A stretch of DNA of 64,000 bases, from positions 68,571,782-68,635,781 of the forward strand of contig CM070711.1 in the NCBI GenBank assembly GCA_036346275.1, read 5' to 3'. The notes beneath the pieces were generated by a model. The model was not told the DNA's origin. It worked only from the letters and a program-made list of their open reading frames with translations, and made no database searches. The stretch is from Otatea glauca (lineage: Eukaryota; Streptophyta; Magnoliopsida; Poales; Poaceae). Below are positions 1 through 11,412 of this stretch, piece after piece; within the stretch, counting starts at the first letter, position 1, and each line of letters starts with the position of its first letter. Position numbers and translations under genes: made by a program.

Positions 1-51
1 CCACACATTATAATTAACATAATTATTCAAATAATGAACAAGAGATCTTAC

Positions 52-3000
52 AGAGAAACTTTCGCATTCATGAATGTGCAAATATTTTATCGGAGACGCG
101 TACTGGTTAGCCCCGTTACGTCCTCGTCTCCCATTTGGTTGACGTGCAGAATTATTCCAATTACGTGCAATTTGTGCTTCATTATCTAGGCCGACATCTA
201 AAGGTCTTATCTCATCTGGGAAAGTGTAACAGAATTAACATTGTCAGTCTGCTGATGCTCTGGTTTCATTGAAACATATAGAAAGCAAATTTTTACTCTA
301 CATTGGCTCTGGAATAAACTCTAGATAAACTATCTTACATCGCAAGCTCATATTAAACATGCAGATAGATAGTAGATACAATAGCTAATCAAATAACATC
401 TTGTTCCTGAATCCTAATTTAAACAATCAAGACCAGACAAAAAAAGAAGAATAGAGCAATACATTGCATTCTCAGTCATGTGTTGCAGGTTCGAGCATCT
501 CCAAAGAAATACATGGAACTAGCAATGCAGATAACCAGCCATTGAACAAATTAATTTCATCAACTTCTATTACAAGTCAAGAAATACTCCGCTAGTTATT
601 TCAAAATCAACGCAGTGCTTTTGTGATGCAATTTTGTTTACAGCTGTAGTTCATTGTTGGTCGTACCTCCAATAATTACGAGCCTACGAAAATCTGGTGC
701 ATTTACATAGCATACAAACAAAAGTTAATGTCTTAATGCTTGGCCAGTTCCTATTGTTTACCAGCAATAGTAGTCAATGATTTTCTTAATGAAGGTAAAA
801 TTCGGAACATTCTTTTTTTAAAAAGAAAGGAAACCATCGTACAAAACAGAAACTTAAATGGTAAAGATAACTACATGAATTGAGAATGGGCTACAATGAA
901 ACAAACACATTCCAGCTAGTTATAAGTTACTCTTGCATCAATCATGATGAGGACATCCCAACCACAAATCCATCCATAGCCGATGCTTACCAAGGACCAA
1001 TAACTAGAGCTCGAGTCCGACAGATAAATCACTTGGTGAGTTCGTTTCTAACTATTCCATTTGATATTGACCAGAATGGGATGCTACCTAATAATTTCCA
1101 CGACTTGCTTTTACTCAGGTATGAAGGATCGGCTAAATCGGAATTACAAGAAGACGACCAAGAGATGCTCGGGCATGAACCATTCCGAGCAATAACCATG
1201 GGCAGACCAAGGTTGTTCGGGCATGATCCATCGACCAAGAAATCCAACTCAGTCACGGCGCCAAAGGAGATCAACCCCGGATGACTCAGAAGACTAAGGG
1301 TTCGACTCCAACTCGAACTCGCTTAGATTAGTCACGATGCCAAAGGAGATCAACCCCGGATGACTCAGAAAACTTAGAGTTCGACTCCAACTCGAACTCG
1401 CTTAGATTAGTTTCCTTAAATTTACAAAAGGACTTGTAACCGACTCGGATCGGGTAAGGGTTAGTCCTCCCTACAAATAAAGGCACTAGGCCTTAGGAAT
1501 TTCTCGGGTTTTGATTAGATTATATTTATAGTCGTCGACTTAGATTTCCTCTTGCGCCTGGTTCCAACGGCCGTATAGAGTTTTAAAACTCCACCGTATA
1601 AACTTCATCAGAAATCTGCAATAAAGAGAGATTGCAATTATCTGGTTCTTACTTGTGTTCACGATTTCGCAAGTAAGATCTATCGGAGTCGCAAGTAAGA
1701 TCTATCAGAGTTGAAGCAGGCGATTGCAAGGTTTTCTTAGTTCAACAATCTGTTCAGAAACCCTTGAAGTTGTCTCGTCGAGACTTCATCAAATCGGTTT
1801 ATCTATTCATCGGCTAAACTGTCACAGTAGCTCTTTAGCCGACGAATTGACAAGTAGTTATCGTACCTGAAGGAAGATCAGGAAACACTTCAGACACCTC
1901 CATCAGCTAACTGTCGCATTCGCTCTTGGCCGACAGGACGTGGTCGCATCAAATCAACCTCACATCCACTATGCTTGGGTAGTAGTACCATGCGTAGTTA
2001 CAGATTCACTGTAAACCCCCGCGAATCGTGAACCGGATTCGTCGAACCCGAACCAGTTTAGGGTATGGGTTCGTGTTCGCAGTGGAAATTGGAAGAAAAA
2101 GTAGCGAATTGCGAACCCGAATCTCGTAATGTGACTCGGACGAACCGTGTTTCTGTTAACTATGGTACCATGTATGAAATAACAAGTAGGAAATAACAAA
2201 GTTGCATGCAACAAACAAGAAAACCAAGGAAGTTGCAGATAGCTTGTTCACCAACACAAAATTGTGTAAGCCTTGAAAAAAAAAACCTCGAGATTTGTCC
2301 ACATTCGTCATATGGGCAAAGAAGCATGAACTTAATAATGCAATCAACAATGCAATTATAAAAAGTATTGCAATGTTTTACATGTATGCAGTGACTAGGC
2401 GAGGAGGCTAGAATCTAAGAATAAGCTGCAGTAATGCAGTTTTCAATGCAGCTTGCTTTCTAGCATGACCAACTAGGACTGCATCAATAGCATCCCTTTA
2501 AACGAGCTTCCAAAGATGTGTTATTGCCTATTGGCCATAGCTGGAAAATCTCCAGCACTTCAAGCTTCAACATGCTTGCCAACGATGTTTACTAGCCTAG
2601 CTCCACATCAACGCCATCATCTTGATGCAATAATTTATTAGTAGATTAAATCACCCTCAACTTGCTTTTGTTTGATTAGCTGGCCCATATAAACACACTA
2701 CACAACTAAAATCTACTGAAATAAATTACACAGATAACTGCATATAGAAGACAAGATCAAGAATTGTAGCACCAGAACCTAGACAGTTACCGGCAAAAAC
2801 TTGCCTAGACAGCAACAAGTGAGTCAACTTTAGGTTCATCATCAAGATGACTTATACTTTCGAAAAAAACATTGAAGTCGATAATACATGGTCTGATATC
2901 TGGCAGAGTTCAGGATGTAAAACTATATTTGACTGAAGGTAAAATAACTACCAGTTATTGTAAATTATATAAATTTGACTCACCTAACAGTGCACGAACT

Positions 3001-3083
3001 CTCTCGAGTGCTTCTTCAGATATGGGCCCATCCGGAGAAAATGATACTTGACAAGCATTAGACAGGTTCTTTATTTTTGGCAT
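52..3083 (-). CDS. PCO: Plant cysteine oxidase (PCO-like), first two coding exons, 3' part outside window
   Basis: Plant cysteine oxidases are cytosolic/nuclear iron-dependent thiol dioxygenases that oxidise N-terminal cysteine of ERF-VII factors and so act as oxygen sensors. Exon 1 is 2984-3083: ATG at 3081-3083, 33 codons plus one base, with motif GPISEEALERVRALL, ending at donor G|GTGAGT. Exon 2 is 52-215 (acceptor CCCAG|AT, donor TCT|GTAAGA). The split codon rebuilds Asp, giving LLDEIRPLDVGLDNEAQ across the junction, then GRRGRNGANQY and YLHIHECESFS. These are the N-terminal PCO blocks; the iron-binding histidines lie in later exons beyond position 1. Both exons are open and both junctions are in phase, so this piece looks intact. 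The frame upstream of the ATG is also open to about 3158, but the ATG matches the family start and a 3' splice site (TTTCAG) near 3163 suggests a spliced 5' leader. The intron is long (2.77 kb) and holds retrotransposon debris. Confidence 0.85.
216..879. other. AT-rich intron sequence
   Basis: This is the 3' part (minus sense) of PCO intron 1. It is AT-rich, with no coding potential or recognisable repeat on either strand. Confidence 0.5.
880..1975 (+). mobile_element. Ty3/gypsy retrotransposon fragment: polyprotein C-terminal tail plus following terminal sequence
   Basis: The open stretch 880-1284 contains GPITRARVRQINHLVSSFL followed by FDIDQNGMLPNNFHDLLLLR. That is the tail of many grass Ty3/gypsy gag-pol polyproteins, where 'GPITRAR.RQ' follows the integrase. 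Downstream, 1410-1975 looks like LTR sequence: a short AATAAA-bearing leader near 1480, a run of AAGTAAGATCTATC direct repeats near 1670-1710, and no open frame. The rest of the element is missing. It lies in sense orientation to the window, so opposite to the PCO gene in whose intron it sits. Confidence 0.6.
1251..1408 (+). repeat. Two-copy 79-bp tandem duplication
   Basis: Copies are 1251-1329 and 1330-1408, each starting AGTCACG and ending CGCTTAGATT, with a few substitutions. The duplication begins inside the end of the gypsy reading frame and extends past its stop. Confidence 0.85.
1976..2983. other. Intron sequence without recognised gene
   Basis: This is the remainder of PCO intron 1. 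Inverted copies of GTACCATG-type sequence at about 1988 and 2165 bracket a 180-bp stretch that might be a small insertion, but no target duplication was established. Otherwise AT-rich. Confidence 0.35.
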
Positions 3084-3162
3084 CTTGTACTTCAATGTAC
3101 TATTGAGAAGATACAAACTGTCTAGCTTCAGAAGGCTCTGTTTGAATTTGCAATCCAAAGAC

Positions 3163-5200
3163 TGAAATAGTGTTCAATTTATCCACTCAGTTGTGATGAT
3201 GGAGCACAGGCTATCAATCCTTGCACCTACCAAAGCAACAACAGTACATTTTTGTGACATCATCCATGAAGAATCTACTGAAAGTAAGACAAAATGTGAA
3301 AGCCAAAAGAAAGCTTATGGTAACAAGATACCCAGTATAAGATTTATCATGAATTGATTGATACACAGGGAGCAACCACAGCTCAGTTTACACATAATGT
3401 ATGCAGAGCTCGTATTAAATTTGGATGAGAATATGAATACACCACCAACAACAATAACCAAGCCTTTTGTTCCAAACAAGTTGGGAGTAGGCTAGGAATG
3501 GAACCCAATCAAAGTTAAAAGACCACTAAACCTTCGATCTTTGATCATGGTTCCGGTATGTGAATCGCTAACTTCTATGCACTCCTATCCAATGCCAACT
3601 CTTTGGATACATTACAATCCCTCAAGTCTCTTTTAACTGCTTCGTCCCACGTCAGTCTCAGTCAACCTCTGCCTCTTGTGTTTTCGAGGCAGCTTAAAAT
3701 TAAAAGAATATGAACACACCATAAAAATTAAAAGAATTGCATATGAAGATCCACCACGTAACTAAATTATAATATGAACACTTCTTTGGAGTTGCTAAAG
3801 TTTGCAAGTGATGCCCGGAGAGCCAAAGATCACCCTACCCTAAGCTCAAAATAGATTAAATGGGATAACTCTAAAGCACATTTTAGAGAGAAGGCAACAA
3901 GATCAGGGGACAGCATATAGATTTGTTTTTTTATAAAGTGATGCCATGCTTCCCCTCTGGAGGCCTACACGAAAGTGAGTGTCCACACATGATTTTGCTT
4001 CAATCGCAATTTTCCCTGGAATACAGCTAGCTATGCAAGAAGCTAATCTAGGTTCTCCAGTCAATAGCACATCATCAATATAGCATGTCATCGCTTTTTT
4101 TTTGGGAAACCTCAACACGAAGCCGCATAATACCAAGCATGTAAGGTGTAACTTCTCAGAACAACCATCGGTGGAAAAACAGACCAATATGTCAGACGGA
4201 ATAGAGAAGGAAAAGGACAACTCAATGAGCAAATGAACTAGGGCAGCTAATCACGCCCTAAATAATCCAAGGAGATTAAGCAACCAGTCATTTGAAACAT
4301 CCAGCCCAGATTCACGTAAGACGCACTCGGCGCAATCGCAATCACGACCAACCACTAACATCGCATCCATCCCCGATCAAACCACAGCACAGGGATCGCC
4401 GCGACACGATCGGCATTTCATCGAACACCCCACCGGCAGGACTACATCGGTGCGACGCGACAGTTAAAAAGACACCCAGGTCCATCCACGCACCCAGAGC
4501 CTCACCTACAGACCGCGATACGAGACCCAGATCGCGCGACGAGAGGATCCGACGAGCTGCGATTTGGGAGGGACGGGGGAGCCCGCGACGGCGAATTGTG
4601 GGGCGGAGGGATCGGCGAGCGCCTCACCAGAGGCGGGGCTAGGGTTCGTGGCCGCCGCGTCCAATCCGACGCCGCGAACCATCAGCCCCTGCTCGCCATG
4701 GGGACGAGACGAAGGGAGCCGAAGCGAAGGGAATGGAAGAGGAGGGCGTTTGGTTGGAGATGTGGGTGGCCTAGCCTAGGAGGGAGGCGAATTAAGGGAG
4801 CTCCAAATTCCAAAACGAATCATTAAGCCATTTCTGCTGCTCCATTTTTTCATTATATCGTATGCGTAGAGTATACTAGGTGGTGCGCTGGGGCCCAGCG
4901 CGCAGGCGTTGCCAAGTGCCATGTACCGGTCGACACGCTACGCCCGCGCCAGTGTCATGACACGTGGGGCCCACCGAGGTACTCCCCTCCGCGGGCGCGG
5001 TGTACGTGGGCTGGCGAGCGGGAGAACCGTGAGGCAAGGTGTGGCGCACAGAGGACGCGGTGCAGGAGATTGAACGGCCCTCCCGCATGCTGAGGGGGCG
5101 GGTGACGCATGTGGGGCCCGGCACGGCACATGAGCCCACCGGCAGAGCAGCTGTTTCCTGATGCAGTGAAAACTCCCTCGGTTAATATACGCCATCGTGT
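3163..5200 (-). promoter_or_regulatory. 5' leader intron and GC-rich promoter region of the PCO-like gene
   Basis: Read on the minus strand, 4280-4780 is a CpG-rich block that would be the non-coding first exon. A good donor (CTCTG|GTGAGG, GT at 4626-4627) would pair with the acceptor TTTCAG near 3163-3170, just before coding exon 1. The GC-rich 4860-5200 stretch is the likely proximal promoter; no clear TATA box was found. This is inferred from splice signals and composition. Between 3170 and 4280 I see no gene, only a LINE tail (3441-3690) and AT-rich intron-like sequence. Confidence 0.4.
3441..3690 (-). mobile_element. 3' tail of a LINE (probably RTE-type), minus orientation
   Basis: A short (CAA)n-like run at 3441-3458 is followed by GCCTTTTGTTCCAAACAAG and TTGGGAGTAGGCTAGG. 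This block is a common dispersed sequence at the 3' ends of plant RTE-like LINEs, whose tails are TTG-rich on the element's own sense strand. No reverse-transcriptase sequence is attached. The family assignment is from memory of the motif. Confidence 0.45.
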
Positions 5201-5310
5201 CTACTCCGTGGCATGTGGGCCTTTGTAGGGTGGGTCCACCGTGTCACGAGCAGCGTGAGCCAAAAGGCACAGACAGAGCAGCGTAGACGAAAACTGATCC
5301 CGCAGAAAAG

Positions 5311-5480
5311 TACTCCCTCCGTCCGAATACATTTCGTATGTCTTTCAAATTTTGTTCCGGAATATTTACTTTCTACGATTTTAATATGTTTTTTTTACTA
5401 TTTTTTCATTTATATCTTTTTCATGAGTTATTTTCACTATCATTTATTATCATAGACTAGAGTAAGACACATCATTTAAA
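5311..5480 (+). mobile_element. Stowaway-like MITE, left end only
   Basis: TACTCCCTCCGTCC at 5311-5324 matches the consensus left terminus of grass Stowaway (Tc1/mariner) MITEs, including the TA target base pair. The matching right end (GGACGGAGGGAGTA) is not seen downstream, so the element is truncated or decayed. The 3' limit given here is arbitrary. Confidence 0.55.
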
Positions 5481-5551
5481 TATAGGATAATTCATTATAT
5501 ACCATTGCATTCGTTGACACAGGGATCCACTGTCATCGAGACAACGAATAG

Positions 5552-6830
5552 TCCCTACTACTTCTAATTAGGAGTTGGTGGCAGTGATCCGTTCTCTTTT
5601 AGAGTATCTGATTTGTTAGATCTGACATAAACGACTGAGATAGAAGAGGATTTAATCATACCTTAGATGGAAGGATTTTATCATATCTTTTTTGAATAGA
5701 AATATTATTTTAACATATCTCTATTCACATGTTCTTACTATGGAAGAATGTTATCCATATATCTTATAAATTGAAGGATTTTCTCGTCATGTACTGTATG
5801 GATAGAATGATATACTCACTATACCCTATAATACGGGAATTCTATCTCATCATATCTGGAAATACATAGATTAAAAGTAAAGAATCGCGCAACTAAATCA
5901 CGTGCCAATTACGAAGATGTTGGGGAGACCTGGCTTCCATCCGCCTGTATACGCTGCCTTCCGCTTTCATCTACTCCCTATTAGAGGGCACCCACTCTCA
6001 TCTCCAGAAGGACAGGTCGGTCGGTAGTGGAGACACGCGCAAGAATAAAAGAGAAGAGAAAGGCTGCGTGCAAAAAACATGAAGATTTCCTGCAAGAGGA
6101 AGGCAATAACTTTCTCGTCCTTCAATGGTAAGGATTGATATCTCTCTACTAATTCTAATTAAGAGTTGGTGGCGATCGTCCGTTCTCCTTCAGAGTACTT
6201 GATTTAATCATATCTTAGATGGAATGATTTTATCATATCTTTTTTGAATAGAAATATTATTTTAGCATATCTCTATTCACATGTTCTTATAACGGAAAGG
6301 ATGTTATCCATATATCTTATAAATGGAAGGATTTTCTCATCATGTCATGTATGGATATAAGGATATACTCACCATATCCCATAATACGGGAATTCTATCT
6401 CACCATATCTGGAAATGCATATATTAAAAAGGAAAGAATCACGCAATCAAATCATGTGCCAATCACTAAGATGTCGGGGAGACCTGGCTTCCATCAGCCT
6501 ACGTACGCTGCCTTCTGCTTTCATCTACTCCCTATTAGAGGGCACCTACTCTCATCTCTAGGAGGACAGGTCGGTCGGTAGTGGACACACACGCAGGAAG
6601 AGAAGAGAAAGGCTGCGTGAAAGAAGTAAGAAGATTTCCTGCAAGAAGAAGGCAATAACTTTCTCATCCTTCAATGGTAAGGATTGATATCTCTCTACTA
6701 ATTCTAATTAAGAGTTGGTGACGATCGTCCGTTCTCCTTCAAAGTACTTGATTCGTTGGATCTTACATAACGGTTAAGATGGAAGAGGATTTAACCCGAT
6801 AGTCAAATCTCTTCGGAGGAACAAATTTTT
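5552..6830 (+). repeat. Tandem repeat, two long units (about 591 and 549 bp) plus a partial third
   Basis: The landmark AGAGTTGGTG (GGAGTTGGTG in the first copy) recurs at 5571, 6162 and 6711. Units share landmarks such as ATTCTATCTCA, GGGGAGACCTGGCTTCCATC, GACAGGTCGGTCGGTAGTGG and GGCAATAACTTTCTC. Unit 1 has about 40 bp (around 5610-5660) that unit 2 lacks; the partial third copy keeps it, so unit 2 carries the deletion. No long reading frame persists. Confidence 0.8.
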
Positions 6831-7880
6831 CCTACTATTGAAACATAACTAAAGATAGTGTTCTTTGCAAATAAATTTTTTGTCGCAAATTGAGTTTTCG
6901 TTGCAACACACGGGCACATGACTAATATTTTCTAAAATGCCAACCTTTGGAGTGGTATAGTATGAATTATCCTTTTAAATATATAATGAATACGAGTAAC
7001 ACGATGCATGTTTTGTAGATATATCTTAGTAGAAGTACAAGAATCTATAATAATATATATTGAGACACGTGCGAGTAACATTTTACTACGAAAAAATATG
7101 TTACTCGTGACGCATGAATTGGCATATAAATAAGTTATATCGTGGCACCCTGGTGGACCCTGCTGGTCAGAGGGCCTCTCGTCCTTGATCCACTAGTCGT
7201 CCCCTCCGCTGTCCTCTCCATACGACCGAAGGGAGGCGAAGGAAAAATACTATTACCTTCGTAATGCCCACCAAATCACACTACTTATTACGGCAAATGG
7301 TGGCATTACTAGTGAGCTATACTCCAATAGAATGTTAATATTTGGGCCTTTTGTATTGTTGTAATTTTTCAAGGAAGTAGCTTTCGGCTAAGTTGTATAA
7401 CTAAAGAACTGCACGACTGAATGACTGAACTGAAAAGATCTGATATTTGGCAGACTGGCTTTTAGGTAGGCTAGTTGACTGTTCTGAGTTGAAAAATATC
7501 TGAATGTCTCTAAGTCTAATGACAGCTTGTTTGATGCTATCTGAAAGAATGTGAATGGATTTCATTTATTTTGTATTTTGTAGTGGCATACAAATGTAAC
7601 TGTAAGCATGAAACGTAGTATATTAATAATTGCCAAGTATTATATAACAAAATGTTACATATCAGTTCATACCAAGAAACAAGAGCGAAAATAAAGACGA
7701 CGATCGGCTTGGAGATAGAAACAGAGTTGGGAACAATCAGCTGTAACCCTGAAACCGTAACCTAACCTAGGCAAGCACTAATACTAACATTAATTAGGTA
7801 TTCTAAACCCCCCTCTAAGACCAGGTGAGGACCAGCATTGAACACATGGTGTACGGTGCGGTCTAGCTAAGCAACTGAGA
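6831..7880. other. Unassigned AT-rich interval
   Basis: No coding sequence, terminal repeat or splice-consistent exon was recognised on either strand. Around 7141-7250 there is a short GC-richer patch without an open frame of note. Confidence 0.4.
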
Positions 7881-8360
7881 GCTCTAGTGATGAGAAGGCT
7901 GGACCAATTGCGCACGAGTTGTGCCTAGCCACGGTGAGACCGTCGGTGGCCTTGGTTTACGTAGGGATGATCGGAGGTAGACCGATGGCGACGAGGTCAA
8001 CAGGTGCGGTTGGGCTCCATAGCGGCGGTGAACCACGGGCGACTTGGTGGCATGGAGAGACATGGGATAGACTCCTGGGGCAACGGCAAAAGTGGTGACG
8101 TAGGTAGCTTGGCCTGGAACGTGGCGGAGCGGCAGGAACGTTGGAGGCAACGTGCGGGCGTGCTCTGGCGACGGCGCGCACATCGTTGCGGTGACCGGCT
8201 GCACACGGGAAGGGGAGATGATGTCTAGAAGCTTCACTAGGAGGGCTAGAAATTAGCTGTGGAAAGAATTTGGGAATGGTGGATGCATAGCGACGGATTT
8301 TGCGGTGGAGCTCGAGAACAGGGCGGCATGGCTTCTTCGATTATCGGCGATGTAGACGAC
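7881..8360. other. GC-rich segment, left half of a block split by a nested LTR
   Basis: This GC-rich block ends at ...ACGAC (8356-8360) and resumes at 21933, where ACGAC is repeated, with similar composition to about 22250. It was therefore one continuous segment before the LTR at 8361-21932 inserted. Several overlapping frames are open simply because of GC content; no known protein family was recognised. It could be a gene-leader region or the GC-rich part of an older repeat. Confidence 0.4.
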
Positions 8361-8611
8361 TTTAAGGCCCCATTTTTTATAAATAAATACTAAAAATAAG
8401 TACTATGTGCATACAATACTAATATCATGATTAGTGGCTTGTACGCACATATACAAATTGATGTCACATCCACACACATATTATTATTACAACAACGAAA
8501 GCAGTTCTTACATAGTACTTACAAACCAAAATAAACTATGTAGTGGAGATACTTATATCTTGTAGTATGCTTTTAACCCATTATCTTTATAGGCAACTGA
8601 CAAGATGAACC

Positions 8612-11412
8612 CTAGATAAACTCATCGTTAATATCTCTGAATTCTGCATCAAAGTAAGTATCGTCGGGGTATTCCGATTCTTCACCTAAAAACAACAACA
8701 ATAGCAAGTTGAGTACTTTACGTACTCGCAAGACTTTTGCAAAACCTATCATATATGCAGGCGTATCAAGGGAAAGGCTGCAGGATCAAGGATAACCGAC
8801 TAGAGGGGGGATGAATAGGAGATTTTTTAAATTCTTTGGCTCTAATTGTAATAAATTAATTGTCTAAGCAAGAATTACAATGTTAACAATTAAAGCCTAA
8901 ATTCTCTAAGTTTCACTAAGTGCACCAACACTCTAAGTCTAAGCAAGAATACAATCCTAAGTACAAGATCAATACACTAAAATTGTGAGGAATGTAAATT
9001 TCACACAGGAATAAGAAATTCAAACCATAAGAGAGGAAGTGACACAAGAATTTATCCCGTGATCTCAGAGACTTGCCGATCTCCCCTAATCCATATTGAG
9101 GTAGCTTGATCAACTTCAAGCTGGCTCCAATCCACACGAGCCTCCCTCGATCACTTGATAGTTTTTCTCCGCTCTGGGTAGGTGAACTATGGCCTTCACA
9201 AGCTTACCAAGGCTTCTCACAACCTCCGTTGAGAAGCTCACCGCGCACAATTATCTTCAAGCCGTCTAGTAGGCGGTAACCATCAAGAGTAACAAGTCTT
9301 GACTTTTGCTTGAGATGGAATCAAGTGTCTAAATGCTCAACACTAATTCAATACTTGAATTTGCTACCAACTCACTCAAAATATGAATTTAATGCCCACA
9401 AGAGAGTTGGAGACTAGCTAGAACTCAAATATGATCAATGAGGTCCAAGAAGAGCTCTACAATGCAGGTGGGGGTATTTACAATCCCTACTAACCAATTT
9501 GGCCGTTGGAGTAAACAATGCATAAAAATGCCAGGAATCCCGATGCTACCGCTTTTGAGCCGGTAGCACCACTCCTCTAGGTCCAATGGTCACTATAGGG
9601 CTTTCAATGCCCTGTCAGTGACCGTTACCAGTCTCATTTTCCTCAGAGATGTCGAAGTGCACTCGTTCTAGAAAAAAACGCATCGAGGGGCGACCGGTAG
9701 CACCGACCACCCTGGCCGGCTCTGTAGCTCCTTTGGATTTTCTGCACCGTATAAGGGCCGGTGCTACCGCCCAGCTAGTAGCACCACCCCTAGCAGCCCA
9801 CAAAGGTACAATACTGATTTTTTGTGTTTTTGCTCAAATATAAATGAGTGCAAATGTATGCATGAGTTCAAGTGAGTATTATTTGAGACTCTAAACATTG
9901 ATCAACTTCAAACTACTAGCCAAAACCCTTCTTGATAGTATGACACCTATTTTATCAATCCGATCTTTCTTCAAAACATCGATATCGACAAAAGCTATGA
10001 AAAGATCCTTAATTTTATACCTTGACTATTTTGCTCGACGCGTTGATCCTCTTTTTGCTCTATTTCATGCTTCCATGATTGCCGAACTTAGGACAAACTT
10101 ATTTTCAATATTTTCAAAAGAAAATATTAGTCCTTTAATCGCGATTGTTATTAATTACCAAAACCAAATTGAATTGGGGGCCTAGATGCTTTGAAATGCT
10201 ACTATGGTTATTTTGCATAAAGCCAATTTAAATTGTAAATACTGAATTATAGATTGCAAATGAAATTTCAGTAAAAGCAATTTGTTAGGTAAATAAAATA
10301 ACAGTATGTAAGCATAAGTAAATAAATTCACGGACCTTCGTGATGTGATCAACACAACGAGCCATTGCCTACCAACACATGGTAGAAACCATAATTTTAT
10401 GAAAATAAAAATATCTAACTAGTGCTGGCGCACCAAGACTCCCATGACCGCGGGAATGGTTTTTCAAAAAGTTTTACGCTCTGCAGAGGTGTACAGCTTT
10501 ACCCACAAGAAATGATCAACCCCTTTTACCAGGCCAGTAACACACTTTCTTTAGTGTGTTGGCAAGGAGATTATTACATAACTGTTACATTACCTAGCCC
10601 TAGCTTTGCACCAGCCCAGTGACGATAAACCCATATTATGGCAGCAGAAGACTTTTTGTACATATAGTACGACCAATGGTTTCACATCCCATTGTCTAGC
10701 TTCTCCCGATAGCATGGCGTGCACTATTGTATCAGTAAACGTTTGTTCCATAATTACATCAGTGTGGACGTCCCTTCAAAAAATTAGTCTAGAAAGCCTG
10801 TACTACTACAACCTTTCAATGTGCAAAGTTAGTTCTATGTAACTTCATAGATTAAGGCCGTCCCACACTAGCCTTGTGGTTGTACGGTAATTCTTGGGTT
10901 TAACGAACACTAAGTTCGGTCCTTAATCTGACCCAAGCGATAATCTCCCCATACAATACATGCAAGTCCCATGCACACTTGGCTATTGCCAATAATCGCC
11001 CACGTCAAAATCACAATTTTATTTTCATTTTTAAGAAATACCATTGTTCACATTAACCATCATGTCCACAGTTCATCATGAACAGTAAAGCCTGCTATGT
11101 GTGTGCTTATTTCTAAGGCATACTAAGCAGATGCATGTATAAACGATTATACCCATTTTGTTGTCAATGAGTGTCAATCAAAAACCTAGGGTTATCATCT
11201 GCAATTATTGATTAAGAAAAGCCATCAATGAAGGTTATATCTACCAATACCCATAATATAGCAATGTATAATAAACATAGCGTATGCATAAAAGATTTGA
11301 TAAAACATTTTGTAAAACTGGGATCAACATGGTCAAAGGGGGTGCTTGCCTTGCTGATTATCGTTGAAGTCGAACTCGGTGTCGTCGACGACTGTATCTG
11401 GGACGTCGGGTT
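8612..11412 (-). CDS. Candidate antisense acidic ORF in outer family A LTR, two visible exons
   Basis: The upstream exon 11350-11412 (63 bp) is bounded by acceptor TATAG and donor CAAG|GCAAGC and reads VVDDTEFDFNDNQQ. The last exon 8612-8685 starts after acceptor TTTTAG, joins in phase 1 and reads GEESEYPDDTYFDAEF, ending at TAG (8612-8614). The intron between them now holds the family B insertion at 8779-10194. The same arrangement recurs in the other family A copies. No homologous protein family was recognised and no first exon was found for this copy. The coding claim is an inference from repeated phase and acidity. Confidence 0.35.
8779..10194 (+). mobile_element. Family B LTR-like insertion, short copy (1,416 bp)
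   Basis: Starts TGCAGGATCAAGG, then CCGACTAGAGGGGGG and TGAATAGG; ends ...CTAGATGCTTTGA. Flanking sequences AAGGC (8774-8778) and AATGC (10195-10199) are a 4/5 match to a target duplication. Removing the insert restores the family A sequence ...AGGCTACTATGG, as in other copies. Internal blocks such as ACAATTAAAGCCTAAAT and GAGACTTGCCG are shared with the longer copy at 12511-15868. It carries several GGTAGCACC / GGTGCTACC motifs at 9558-9790. No coding sequence was recognised. Confidence 0.7.

Noticed and set aside
3903..4232. 109-aa minus frame containing CYIDDVLLTGEPRL
   Set aside because: A short string recalls reverse-transcriptase (YIDD), but the surroundings do not match and it lies in the spliced 5' region of the PCO gene.
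4292..4826. Arg- and Gly-rich frames on the plus strand
   Set aside because: They are antisense to the CpG-rich PCO leader, with compositional bias and no family.
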